Below are positions 44,000 to 52,710 of a stretch of 64,000 nt of DNA, in pieces (position 1 is the stretch's first letter; every line of letters begins with the position of its first letter). This stretch comes from CAKRJP01 sp963658085. GTDB lineage: Bacteria; Bacillota; Clostridia; Lachnospirales; Lachnospiraceae. The stretch spans positions 1-64,000 of the forward strand of contig CAVKOU010000006.1 in the NCBI GenBank assembly GCA_963658085.1, given 5' to 3'. The notes beneath the pieces are model-generated. The model worked only from the letters and a program-made list of their open reading frames with translations, ran no database searches and had not been told where the DNA came from. The translations under genes and the position numbers were made by a program.

Positions 44000-45883
44000 A
44001 TGAAGCGAAATGTAGTAGCAAAATTTCTGGTGCTTAGTATTACAGCATCCATGTTGCTTGGAAGTACCCCTGTATTTGCTGAAGCGCTAGAGGCAACCAA
44101 TGATCAGACCCAGGTTACTCAAGAAGTGGTGACTGAAGAGAAAAGTGAGACTGGAGAAGAAAGTACGATTGGGGAAGAAAGTACGACCGAAGAAGAAAGT
44201 AAGAATGAGGAATCTCTTGCCCAAGCTTCTGAGCAGAAGACAACTGTAAGTTACAGAACCCATGTGCAGACTTATGGCTGGCAGGATTATGTAAGTAACG
44301 GAGCCATGTCTGGCACCGAAGGAGAGGCTAAGCGCCTGGAAGGTATTAATATTAAATTGGAAAATCAGGAATACAGTGGAAGTATCCGATATAAGACCCA
44401 TGTACAAACTTATGGCTGGCAGGATTATGTAAGTGATGATGCTATGTCTGGTACCGAAGGGGAGGCCAAGCGCCTGGAGGCTATTCAGATCGAACTTACC
44501 GGTGAGATGGCAGAGCACTATGATATTTATTATCGAGTACATTCCCAAACCTATGGCTGGCTTGGATGGGCAAAGAATGGTGAGAAGGCAGGTACTTCAA
44601 ATTATGCAAAAAGACTGGAAGGCATCGAAATCGTCTTGGTAGAAAAAGGTGCAGAGGCACCGGGAACTACAGAGGAAGCGTACAAGCATCCTTGGATCGG
44701 ATATAATACCCATGTCCAGACCTATGGTTGGCAGGGATACAAGTTTGATGGAGAAACTGCAGGAACCAGTGGCGAATCAAAAAGGTTAGAGGGCATTCAG
44801 TTAAAGCTTGTTGATCAGCCTTATGAGGGAAGCCTTCAATATAGAACTCACGTGCAGACCTACGGCTGGCAGGATTGGACTACAGATGGAGAAACCTCCG
44901 GAACTACAGGAGAGGCAAAGAGATTAGAAGCAATCCAGATCGAACTTACCGGTGAGATGGCAGAGCATTTTGATGTTTATTATCGCGTGCATTCTCAGAC
45001 TTATGGCTGGCTTGGATGGGCAAAAAATGGAGAGCCGGCGGGAACGGAAGGATATGCGAAGAGATTAGAAGCCATCGAAGTCTTGCTGATAGAAAAAGGC
45101 AATGAAACCCCTGTCAGTGCGGAAGAAGAAGTTGCACAGGCACAAGCGGTCGTAGATCAGGCAAAGGAAGAGTATGATGCAGCGGCTGCCACCTCTGAAG
45201 AGGCAAGCGCTAAGATCAGTGACGGAAGCTATGCATTCTTTGAATCTATGGGATCTACAGCAGCCCTTAACGCTCTCAATAATTGTAAATATGCAGAGTA
45301 TAATAAAAAAGGTGATACAAAGGATGCTACTTCTCTGGAAAATATGAGGCTGGCTATAGAGTATCTCGATGAATATTTGCAGATTAGAGAGCAGGAAGGA
45401 TGTACCACAGAAGTTAAAGTTTCCGATAGCTTAATGGCAAAGGCTCAGGCAGATGTTAATGCTTCGATTCCTCTTGATTATAATCATCCGCAACAGTTTG
45501 CTTTGGGTGAAAATCTTGCCTGGGGATATCGAGATCCTTTCCAGGGATGGTATTCAGAAAAAACGATGTGCGAAAACATGGGATTAGATCCTAAGACAGC
45601 CGATGGTGCAGGACATTACCAGAATATTATTAACGATAATTATACAGTAACCGGATTTGCTGTAAATCAAAACGGTGTGTTTGGTGTGGCACATGGGCAA
45701 GTATTTTCTTTTGGAAATGAAGACGGCGATACCCTTTATACTGTTTCAGAATACAAAAACCGTTTTATGACCTACTATGATCCGTTGAATAATGCTGTGG
45801 AAGCGACAAATGCAAAGAAAGCAGCTTTAGATGAGGCGCAGGCAGCTCTTGATAATGTAGCTAGATGCTATATCAAAAAATAA
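44000..45883 (+). CDS. secreted ChW-repeat protein with CAP-like C-terminal domain
   Basis: 627 residues from ATG 44000. Signal peptide ends near VFAEA (about residue 27). An acidic low-complexity spacer follows, then six ChW (clostridial hydrophobic with conserved W) repeats arranged as two sets of three, with THVQTYGWQDYV and RVHSQTYGWLGWA motifs. The C-terminal 200 residues resemble a CAP/SCP domain (GENLAWGY, W, E and GAGHYQNI). ChW proteins are surface or extracellular in clostridia. A short helical stretch (VVDQAKEEYDAAAATSEE) joins the parts. Binding target unknown. Confidence 0.85.
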   Translation: MKRNVVAKFLVLSITASMLLGSTPVFAEALEATNDQTQVTQEVVTEEKSETGEESTIGEESTTEEESKNEESLAQASEQKTTVSYRTHVQTYGWQDYVSNGAMSGTEGEAKRLEGINIKLENQEYSGSIRYKTHVQTYGWQDYVSDDAMSGTEGEAKRLEAIQIELTGEMAEHYDIYYRVHSQTYGWLGWAKNGEKAGTSNYAKRLEGIEIVLVEKGAEAPGTTEEAYKHPWIGYNTHVQTYGWQGYKFDGETAGTSGESKRLEGIQLKLVDQPYEGSLQYRTHVQTYGWQDWTTDGETSGTTGEAKRLEAIQIELTGEMAEHFDVYYRVHSQTYGWLGWAKNGEPAGTEGYAKRLEAIEVLLIEKGNETPVSAEEEVAQAQAVVDQAKEEYDAAAATSEEASAKISDGSYAFFESMGSTAALNALNNCKYAEYNKKGDTKDATSLENMRLAIEYLDEYLQIREQEGCTTEVKVSDSLMAKAQADVNASIPLDYNHPQQFALGENLAWGYRDPFQGWYSEKTMCENMGLDPKTADGAGHYQNIINDNYTVTGFAVNQNGVFGVAHGQVFSFGNEDGDTLYTVSEYKNRFMTYYDPLNNAVEATNAKKAALDEAQAALDNVARCYIKK

Positions 45884-45903
45884 AGAAAAATAAGTGAAAT
45901 TGC

Positions 45904-45938
45904 AAAACCCATGGTCCTTAAGATCATGGGTTTTATGT
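45904..45938 (+). terminator. terminator of the ChW protein gene
   Basis: AAAACCCATG (45904-45913) / CATGGGTTTT (45925-45934), 10 bp, then ATGTTATAATATG; TATAAT at 45939-45944 may be the -10 of the hydrogenase gene. Confidence 0.8.
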
Positions 45939-45993
45939 TATAATATGATTATTAATTTTTAGGTAATGTTTTTTGGAAAAGGAGAGGAAAATT

Positions 45994-47451
45994 ATGGTAA
46001 CAAATGACGCGGCAATCTTGCGCATAAAACATGAAGTGCTGTACGAAGTAGCGAAACTAGCCTGGAATGGAGAACTTGATGAGGAGCACAAGGCTCAACT
46101 CCCGTACATCATGATTCCGGGACCTCAGGCCCGGTTCCGCTGTTGTATTTATAAAGAGCGGGAGATCATCAGTCAGCGTATACGTTTGGCAGAGGGGAAA
46201 TGTCCTACCAGTGGAAAGCCTACAAACAATGTGGTTCAGGTCATCGGCGCAGCCTGTCAGGAGTGTCCGATTGCATCCTATACCGTAACCGATAACTGTC
46301 GTAAATGTATGGGAAAGGCCTGTCAGAACTCATGTAAGTTTGGTGCCATCAGTATGGGGGATAAACGTGCCCGCATTGATCCGAATAAGTGTAAAGAGTG
46401 CGGAAAATGTGCAAATGCCTGTCCATACAATGCTATTGCACATTTGGAACGCCCCTGTAAGAAGGCCTGTCCGGCGGGGGCCATTACCTACGATGAGTAT
46501 GGCGTATGCGAGATCGATGAGAGCAAGTGCATTCAGTGCGGGGCCTGCATCCATAGCTGTCCATTTGGTGCAGTGGGATCAAGGACCTTTATGGTAGATG
46601 TCATCAACAAGATTAATGAAGGTAAGAAGGTCGTAGCCATGGTAGCTCCGGCGGCAGAAGGTCAGTTTGGCGCAGATATTACTATGGCAAGCTGGAAGAG
46701 TGCATTAAAGAAGATTGGATTTGCAGATATGATTGAGGTAGCCTTAGGAGGCGATATGACTGCTGCCGCAGAGGCAGCTGAATGGGCAGAGGCATACAAA
46801 GAGGGGAAGAAGATGACCACTTCTTGTTGTCCGGCCTTTGTCAATATGATCAAACAACATTTTCCGCAGCTTTTGGAGAATATGTCCACCACTGTTTCGC
46901 CTATGTGTGCGATTTCGAGAATGCTGAAAGAAAAAGATCCGGAGACGGTTACTGTATTTATCGGACCTTGTATCGCAAAAAAGAGCGAGACCCTGGATTC
47001 TACGATTCAGGATAATGCAGATTATGCTTTGACCTTTGGTGAGATTCGTGCCATGATGCGTGCAAAATCCATAGAGCTTCAGCCAGAAGAGAATACTTAT
47101 CAGGATGGATCTGTATTTGGAAAACGTTTCGCAAATTCCGGTGGTGTAACGGCGGCAGTTGTGGAATGCTTCAAGGAGATGAACGAAGATATTACTCCGA
47201 ATGTAATGAAGTGTAATGGCGCAGCCGAGTGTAAGAAGGCACTGCTCTTAATGAAGGCCGGAAAACTTCCGGCAGACTTTGTAGAGGGTATGATCTGTGT
47301 AGGTGGCTGTGTGGGAGGACCAAGTAAGCACGCCACAGAGATGGAATCCAAGAAGTCCAGAGACCTGCTGCTTGGCCAGGCAGATACCCGTGAGGTACAT
47401 GCAAATATTAAAAACCTGGGAGTAGATCAGGTTGCAATGCATAGACACTAA
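45994..47451 (+). CDS. [FeFe] hydrogenase, group B-like
   Basis: 485 residues from ATG 45994 (AGGAGAGG at 45980-45987). Ferredoxin-like clusters: CQECPIA...CRKCMGKACQNSC, CKECGKCANACP, CKKACP and CIQCGACIHSCP. H-cluster motifs are present: TTSCCPAFVNMI (L1), FIGPCIAKKSE (L2) and EGMICVGGCVGGP (L3). TSCCPAF instead of TSCCPGW and the compact N-terminus fit group B enzymes rather than the classic HydA1. Reversible proton/H2 chemistry with ferredoxin is expected; direction in vivo is unknown. Maturation genes are not in the window. Confidence 0.9.
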   Translation: MVTNDAAILRIKHEVLYEVAKLAWNGELDEEHKAQLPYIMIPGPQARFRCCIYKEREIISQRIRLAEGKCPTSGKPTNNVVQVIGAACQECPIASYTVTDNCRKCMGKACQNSCKFGAISMGDKRARIDPNKCKECGKCANACPYNAIAHLERPCKKACPAGAITYDEYGVCEIDESKCIQCGACIHSCPFGAVGSRTFMVDVINKINEGKKVVAMVAPAAEGQFGADITMASWKSALKKIGFADMIEVALGGDMTAAAEAAEWAEAYKEGKKMTTSCCPAFVNMIKQHFPQLLENMSTTVSPMCAISRMLKEKDPETVTVFIGPCIAKKSETLDSTIQDNADYALTFGEIRAMMRAKSIELQPEENTYQDGSVFGKRFANSGGVTAAVVECFKEMNEDITPNVMKCNGAAECKKALLLMKAGKLPADFVEGMICVGGCVGGPSKHATEMESKKSRDLLLGQADTREVHANIKNLGVDQVAMHRH

Positions 47452-47455
47452 GATG

Positions 47456-47507
47456 AAAAAAGGATCTTTTATCGCTTATAAGCAATCGGTAAAAGATCCT
47501 TTTTTAA
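47456..47507 (+). terminator. terminator after the hydrogenase gene
   Basis: AAAAAAGGATCTTTTA (47456-47471) / TAAAAGATCCTTTTTT (47490-47505), 16-bp stem with terminal T run. Confidence 0.92.
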
Positions 47508-47530
47508 AATAAAAGATCTGAAATATTCTC

Positions 47531-47558
47531 TTGACAACTTGCCCCTTCGTGATATACT
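47531..47558 (+). promoter_or_regulatory. promoter of the metal efflux operon
   Basis: TTGACA (47531-47536), 16-base spacer, TATACT (47553-47558). Confidence 0.85.
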
Positions 47559-47567
47559 AAAAACAAA

Positions 47568-47589
47568 CATATGAATAATTGTTCATATG
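47568..47589. promoter_or_regulatory. ArsR/SmtB-type operator
   Basis: Imperfect 22-bp palindrome CATATGAA-N6-TTCATATG, 10 of 11 half-site positions matched. The form fits operators of metal-sensing ArsR/SmtB repressors. It lies from about +3 downstream of the probable transcription start, where a bound repressor would block transcription. The cognate gene is at 49853-50224. Confidence 0.8.
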
Positions 47590-47647
47590 AACGAAAATGA
47601 TAAAATATTAATTGGCATTTGCCTACGAAAAGAAAGGAATGGATACT

Positions 47648-47866
47648 ATGAAAAAGACTTACAAGATTGAGGTTGACTGCGCAAACTGTGCAAATAAAAT
47701 GGAAGAAGCAGCAAAGAAGACCCAGGGAGTGAAGGATGCCGGTGTTAACTTTATGACCTTGAAGATGAGTGTTGAATTTGAAGAGGGAGCAGATCCGAAG
47801 GAAGTTATGCCGAGAGTATTAGACAATTGTAAGATCGTGGAGGATGATTGTGAGATCTTCTTCTAA
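47648..47866 (+). CDS. small HMA-domain metal-binding protein
   Basis: 72 residues from ATG 47648; an ATG nine bases earlier abuts the ribosome site AAAGGA and is less likely. Single heavy-metal-associated fold with CxxC in VDCANCANKME, then the usual beta-alpha-beta pattern. It probably hands metal to the P-type ATPase encoded next, which lacks an N-terminal HMA domain of its own. Cytoplasmic. Confidence 0.85.
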   Translation: MKKTYKIEVDCANCANKMEEAAKKTQGVKDAGVNFMTLKMSVEFEEGADPKEVMPRVLDNCKIVEDDCEIFF

Positions 47867-47882
47867 TCGAGAGATTACTGTA

Positions 47883-47915
47883 AGAGGACGTCGCTTCATG
47901 GTGACGGCCTCTTTT
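47883..47915 (+). terminator. intra-operon hairpin (partial terminator)
   Basis: AAGAGG and CGTC pair with GACG and CCTCTT, followed by TTTT. It sits between the HMA gene and the ATPase gene and may reduce ATPase expression relative to the small protein. Confidence 0.65.
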
Positions 47916-47952
47916 GTCTAATTTGGAAAATCCTAGAAGGGAAGTTGTGAGG

Positions 47953-49830
47953 ATGAATAAAAAGCAAAAGAAGGTATTAAAGCGAATTATGATTGCCATT
48001 GTTCTAATGGTAATCATCAAACTTTTGCCGGTAAATGGAATGATAGAATTTATTTTATTCATGATACCGTATCTGGTGATTGGCTATGATATTTTGAAAA
48101 AAGCAGGCAAGGGAATTTTGAATCGTCAGGTATTTGATGAGAATTTTCTTATGGCCGTAGCCACCGTGGGAGCCATTGCTCTTGGGGAGTATACAGAAGG
48201 CGTTGCGGTTATGCTCTTTTATCAAATCGGGGAGCTGTTTCAAAGCTATGCTGTGGGAAAGAGCAGACGCAATATCAGTGAATTGATGGACATTCGCCCG
48301 GATTATGCCAACATAGAAACCGAAGATGGAGGCCTAGAACAGGTGGATCCTGATGACGTGGAGATAGGTTCTACTATCGTTGTACAGCCTGGAGAGAAGA
48401 TCCCGATTGATGGTATCATTTTAGAGGGAAATACTACCCTGAATACCAGTGCCTTGACAGGAGAGAGCGTTCCTAGAGAAGCCGCAGTGGGAGATGAAGT
48501 GATCAGCGGTTGTATCAATATGACCGGTGTATTAAAAATTCAGACGACAAAGGAGTTTGGGGAATCCACCGTTTCAAAGATTTTGGAGATGGTGGAGAAT
48601 GCCAGTTCCAGAAAATCAGAACCAGAGAACTTTATTTCTAAATTTGCAAGATATTATACTCCGGCAGTTTGTTATGGAGCCGTAGTTTTGGCTGTAATCC
48701 CACCCCTTGTGCGAATGTTGTTTATGGGACTTTCTTCGGAATGGGGAGATTGGATTGCGAGAGCCTTGACGTTCCTGGTTATCAGTTGTCCTTGCGCTCT
48801 TGTTATCAGTATTCCTCTTAGTTTCTTTGCAGGAATCGGAGGAGCCAGCAATGCGGGAGTTTTGGTAAAGGGATCTAACTACCTGGAAAGCCTGTCTCAG
48901 ACAAAGTGCATCGTATTTGACAAGACAGGGACTATGACGCAGGGGGTCTTCGAGGTAGTAGGTATGCATCACATTTCCATGCCGGAAGAGAAGCTTTTGG
49001 AGTATGCTGCTTATGCGGAAAGCTATTCGAATCATCCTATCAGTAAAAGCCTGAAAAAAGCTTATGGAAAAGAAATTGATAACAACCGAGTATCCCAGGT
49101 GGAGGAAATCAGCGGCAATGGAGTGATGGCTACTGTAGATTCTCACAGGGTAGCTGCAGGAAATGACAAGCTTATGGACCACATCCGGGTGCCATATAAA
49201 GAATGTCATGATGTGGGAACTATCATTCACGTGGCCGTGGATGGTGTCTATGCCGGTCATATTGTAATCGCAGATAAGATGAAACCTCATGCAAAAGAGG
49301 CTATTACAGAACTGAAGAAAAATGGTGTAAAAAAGACAGTCATGCTTACTGGTGACGTGGACCGGGTCGCAAAGAAGGTTGCAAAAGACCTGGGAATCGA
49401 TGTTGTTTACAGCGAATTGCTTCCGGGAGATAAGGTGGCAAAGGTAGAAGAGCTTCTGGAAGAATACAAGGGAAGCAAAAAAGAAAAGGTTGCCTTTGTT
49501 GGGGATGGAATCAACGATGCACCGGTACTATCAAGAGCAGATATCGGAATTGCCATGGGAGCCTTTGGCTCCGATGCGGCTATTGAAGCGGCGGATATTG
49601 TTCTTATGGATGATGACCCGTTAAAAATAAGCAAGGCTATAAAAATTTCCAGAAAATGTCTTCGCATTGTTTATGAAAATATTTATTTTGCCATCGGTAT
49701 CAAAGTTATTTGTCTGATTTTAGGAGCCCTTGGAATCGCAAACATGTGGGTGGCAATATTTGCAGATGTTGGAGTGATGGTATTAGCAGTGCTAAATGCC
49801 ATTCGGGCATTAAATGTAAAGAATTTATAA
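47953..49830 (+). CDS. P1B-type heavy-metal exporting ATPase (Zn/Cd/Pb type)
   Basis: 625 residues from ATG 47953. Motifs: membrane metal site SCPCALVI, TGES (LTGESVPRE), phosphorylation DKTGTMTQG, the P1B HP dipeptide in SNHPISKS, and GDGINDAP. The last helices show Lys in IGIKVICL and DVG in ADVGVMVL, the pattern of the Zn/Cd/Pb (P1B-2) subgroup. There is no N-terminal HMA domain; the preceding 72-residue protein may supply it in trans. Exports metal from the cytoplasm under ArsR control. Confidence 0.92.
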   Translation: MNKKQKKVLKRIMIAIVLMVIIKLLPVNGMIEFILFMIPYLVIGYDILKKAGKGILNRQVFDENFLMAVATVGAIALGEYTEGVAVMLFYQIGELFQSYAVGKSRRNISELMDIRPDYANIETEDGGLEQVDPDDVEIGSTIVVQPGEKIPIDGIILEGNTTLNTSALTGESVPREAAVGDEVISGCINMTGVLKIQTTKEFGESTVSKILEMVENASSRKSEPENFISKFARYYTPAVCYGAVVLAVIPPLVRMLFMGLSSEWGDWIARALTFLVISCPCALVISIPLSFFAGIGGASNAGVLVKGSNYLESLSQTKCIVFDKTGTMTQGVFEVVGMHHISMPEEKLLEYAAYAESYSNHPISKSLKKAYGKEIDNNRVSQVEEISGNGVMATVDSHRVAAGNDKLMDHIRVPYKECHDVGTIIHVAVDGVYAGHIVIADKMKPHAKEAITELKKNGVKKTVMLTGDVDRVAKKVAKDLGIDVVYSELLPGDKVAKVEELLEEYKGSKKEKVAFVGDGINDAPVLSRADIGIAMGAFGSDAAIEAADIVLMDDDPLKISKAIKISRKCLRIVYENIYFAIGIKVICLILGALGIANMWVAIFADVGVMVLAVLNAIRALNVKNL

Positions 49831-49852
49831 GCTTGTAAGAAAAGGAGTTTAT

Positions 49853-50224
49853 ATGACGAAAGACAATTGTATGGAAATGGAATGTTGCGAATCAAAAGAA
49901 ATCCACCAGGATCTCCTGAAAATCGTGGGAGAGAACATGCCTAAGGAGGAAGAACTTTACGATCTGGCAGAACTCTTTAAAGTTTTTGGTGATTCTACAA
50001 GGATTCGAATTTTATTTGTTTTATTTGAGGCGGAAGTTTGCGTTTGTGATCTTGCGGAGACTTTGCATATGACTCAGTCTGCCGTGTCTCATCAGCTGCG
50101 GATCCTGAAGCAAAATAAGTTAGTGAAAAGCCGAAGAGAGGGGAAATCTATATTTTACTCTCTGGCAGATGATCATGTTCGAAGAATCATTGATCAGGGA
50201 AGAGAACATATCGAAGAGGATTAA
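49853..50224 (+). CDS. ArsR/SmtB-family metal-sensing repressor
   Basis: 123 residues. Winged helix with the ELCVCDL-like metal box EVCVCDLAETLHMTQSAVS (in part) and an N-terminal Cys-rich stretch (CMEMECC), the arrangement of CadC-type sensors of Cd/Pb/Zn. Released from DNA on metal binding. Last gene of the operon, 22 bases after the ATPase, with AAGGAG before ATG. The palindrome at 47568-47589 is its likely target. Confidence 0.9.
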   Translation: MTKDNCMEMECCESKEIHQDLLKIVGENMPKEEELYDLAELFKVFGDSTRIRILFVLFEAEVCVCDLAETLHMTQSAVSHQLRILKQNKLVKSRREGKSIFYSLADDHVRRIIDQGREHIEED

Positions 50225-50229
50225 ATATG

Positions 50230-50259
50230 CAGCCATCTTGCTTCTTTGCAGGATGGCTG
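50230..50259 (+). terminator. hairpin after the ArsR gene
   Basis: CAGCCATC-T-TGC pairs with GCA-G-GATGGCTG; no T tract follows, so termination strength is uncertain. Confidence 0.5.
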
Positions 50260-50304
50260 AAATTATATAATTCGGAGAGATACATTCCAGGCATTTTGAA
50301 AGAA

Positions 50305-50479
50305 AAGATGGAAAATTACGGACAATAATGTTATAGTATAACAAGGTGAGCGATTGCTCGTGACTTAAGAAAGTCAGGATAAATCGAAGAAGAGGATGTT
50401 CCCAATTGTCGGCGAAGACAAGAAGACGTCCTCTTTTACGCATTTTTACTAGTCATAAATAATATTAAGGGAGAAAATT
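50305..50479 (+). promoter_or_regulatory. asnB leader with terminator (attenuator)
   Basis: Weak promoter TGGAAA (50309-50314), 17 bases, TATAGT (50332-50337). The leader then has two small hairpins (GAGC-GATT-GCTC near 50348 and GACTT-AAGA-AAGTC near 50362) and a terminator stem AAGAGGATGT (50390-50399) / ACGTCCTCTT (50426-50435) followed by TT and a weak T run, all before asnB. The layout suggests attenuation by an unknown ligand or protein; no T-box sequence is present. Confidence 0.55.
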
Positions 50480-52354
50480 ATGTGTGGAATATGTGGATTT
50501 GTAGGTGACAAATACTCAAAAGAAGAAAAAGAGGTCATCCTAAAAAATATGATGACAGCGATGCATCATCGGGGGCCGGACTCAGAGGGTGTATTTGCCA
50601 CAGATGAGGCAGGACTTGGATTTGTAAGACTTAGTATCATTGACTTAGCAGATGGTGCTCAGCCAATGTACAATGAGGATAAGAACCTGGCCCTGGTATT
50701 TAATGGGGAGATTTATAACTATAGAAGTTTAAAGAATGACCTTTTGGACAAAGGCCATACATTTGTAAATAAATCAGATTCAGAGACCTTACTTCACGGT
50801 TATGAAAGCTATGGCAAAGATCTTGTGAACAAGCTTCGCGGAATGTTTGGATTTGCTATTTGGAATCAGGCTGAGAAGTCTTTATTTGCAGCAAGAGATT
50901 TCTTTGGAATCAAGCCATTTTATTACACCATCGTAGACGGCAATTTTGTATTTGCATCAGAGATCAAATGTCTCTTAGAATTCCCTGGATTCAAGAGAGA
51001 AGTGAATGAAGCAGCTTTGGAAGAGTACCTATCCTTCCAGTATTCTGCTTTGGAGGAGACTCTCTTTAAGGGAGTATATCGTCTACTTCCGGGACATTAT
51101 CTTACCTATAAGGATGGAAAGCTTGATATTACCAAGTATTTTGATCCAATGCTTACCCCGAAGAACATGGGTAGTGATGAGCAGATCGTAGATCGTATTG
51201 AGCGTGTGATGAAGGATTCTGTAGAACATCATATGATCGCAGACGTAGAGGTTGGAGCATTCTTATCCGGTGGTGTGGATTCTAGTTATATTGCAGCAGA
51301 ATTTTCCGGAAATAAGGCATTTACCGTAGGTTTCCTGGATGAAAAGAACCATTACAGTGAGATCAGTTATGCGAAAGATCTGGCTAAAGAGCTTGGTCTG
51401 GAGCATCATACAAAGATCATTGGCAAGGAAGAATACTGGAATGCCATTCCGAAGATTATGTGGCACTTAGACGAGCCTAGTGGAGATGCATCGGCCATTG
51501 CCTTGTATTTTGTAGCTCAGGAGGCGGCAAAGTATGTGAAGGTTGTTACCTCAGGCGAGGGTTCTGATGAGCTCTTTGGAGGATATACCATTTACCACGA
51601 GCCGATGTCATTAAAGTATTATACCTGGCTTCCTAAGGGACTTCGTAAGGGAATTGGTAAGTTTGCGCAGAAGCTTCCGGATGTAAAGGGAAAGAGTTTC
51701 CTCATTCGTGGTTCTAAGGATGTAGAGGAGCGTTTCATTGGAAATGCCAATATCTTCAGTAACAGAGAGCGTAAAAAACTTATGAAGCATAGAACTTCAG
51801 CACCTTCTACAGAGAAGCTGGTACAGCCAATCTACCAGAGAGCTGAGAAGTTAGATGACATGAATAAGATGCAATATATTGATCTTAATTGCTGGCTTCC
51901 GGGAGATATCCTTCAGAAGGCGGATCGTATGAGTATGGCTCACAGTTTGGAGCTTCGTGTTCCATTCCTTGATAAAGAAGTATTTAAGCTTGCAAAATGT
52001 CTTCCTACAGGAGCTAAGATCCGTGGAAATCAGACAAAATATTTGTTCCGTAAGGCTTCCGAGCGTGTGCTTCCAGAGGTGACTGCAGAGCGTAAGAAAC
52101 TTGGATTCCCAGTTCCGATTCGTGTATGGATCAAGGAAGACCCATGGTATGGAGAAATCATGGATCTGTTCACGGGAGAGGCAGCAGAGAAGTTCTTTAA
52201 TACGAAGGTGCTTGTGGATCTTTTAGAGGAGCACAAGGCAGACAAAAAGGACAACAGCAGAAAAATCTGGACGGTATTCTCATTCCTTACATGGTACAAG
52301 GTATTTTTTGAGGATGGATTAAAGAATAAGACAGAAGATGAAAAGACTGCATAA
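50480..52354 (+). CDS. asnB: asparagine synthase (glutamine-hydrolysing)
   Basis: 624 residues. N-terminal class II glutaminase with catalytic Cys2 (MCGICGFVG), RLSIIDLADGAQP and NGEIYNY; C-terminal synthetase with the PP-loop SGGVDSSYIAA and TSGEGSDELFGGY. Makes Asn from Asp, Gln and ATP. Its presence beside the tRNA-dependent route (aspS2-gatCAB) gives two ways to asparagine. GGGAG precedes ATG. Confidence 0.95.
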   Translation: MCGICGFVGDKYSKEEKEVILKNMMTAMHHRGPDSEGVFATDEAGLGFVRLSIIDLADGAQPMYNEDKNLALVFNGEIYNYRSLKNDLLDKGHTFVNKSDSETLLHGYESYGKDLVNKLRGMFGFAIWNQAEKSLFAARDFFGIKPFYYTIVDGNFVFASEIKCLLEFPGFKREVNEAALEEYLSFQYSALEETLFKGVYRLLPGHYLTYKDGKLDITKYFDPMLTPKNMGSDEQIVDRIERVMKDSVEHHMIADVEVGAFLSGGVDSSYIAAEFSGNKAFTVGFLDEKNHYSEISYAKDLAKELGLEHHTKIIGKEEYWNAIPKIMWHLDEPSGDASAIALYFVAQEAAKYVKVVTSGEGSDELFGGYTIYHEPMSLKYYTWLPKGLRKGIGKFAQKLPDVKGKSFLIRGSKDVEERFIGNANIFSNRERKKLMKHRTSAPSTEKLVQPIYQRAEKLDDMNKMQYIDLNCWLPGDILQKADRMSMAHSLELRVPFLDKEVFKLAKCLPTGAKIRGNQTKYLFRKASERVLPEVTAERKKLGFPVPIRVWIKEDPWYGEIMDLFTGEAAEKFFNTKVLVDLLEEHKADKKDNSRKIWTVFSFLTWYKVFFEDGLKNKTEDEKTA

Positions 52355-52367
52355 ATAAAATTTAGAA

Positions 52368-52403
52368 ACAAATATAAGAGTATATACAAATATAAGAGTA
52401 TAT
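52368..52403. repeat. 18-bp direct repeat
   Basis: ACAAATATAAGAGTATAT occurs at 52368-52385 and 52386-52403, just after asnB. No function seen. Confidence 0.85.
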
Positions 52404-52417
52404 ATAAGAATAAACAG

Positions 52418-52482
52418 AAGAGCGCTATGAGTTGAACTTCGAGCTGAAAAGCCTGGAATCAAATCATAGGGCTCTTTTTTGT
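52418..52482 (+). terminator. terminator of asnB
   Basis: AAGAGCGCTATGA (52418-52430) pairs with TCATAGGGCTCTT (52464-52476) with one mismatch, followed by a T run. Confidence 0.82.
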
Positions 52483-52509
52483 TTTTTTATATGTGCATAA
52501 CAGAAAACT

Positions 52510-52529
52510 ATGTACAGAATTGCGTACAT
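52510..52529. promoter_or_regulatory. inverted repeat upstream of the FUSC gene
   Basis: ATGTAC-N8-GTACAT, about 180 bases before the next start codon. Possible operator, not matched to a known family. The rest of the 230-base gap holds no recognised gene. Confidence 0.35.
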
Positions 52530-52710
52530 GAAAAAATAAGGATTGATATTGTGTTATTATACAAAAAGAGGAAAAAGTGAGTGCTAAATGATTAAAAAAT
52601 GCACAAAAATTTACAAAAAATTTGCACGTTGGATTAAAACGAGAACCGAATAACACATTAGCGCTTAGAAACTGTTGAGAGGAAAACAAGTCTTTGGGAG
52701 GAAAAACATT

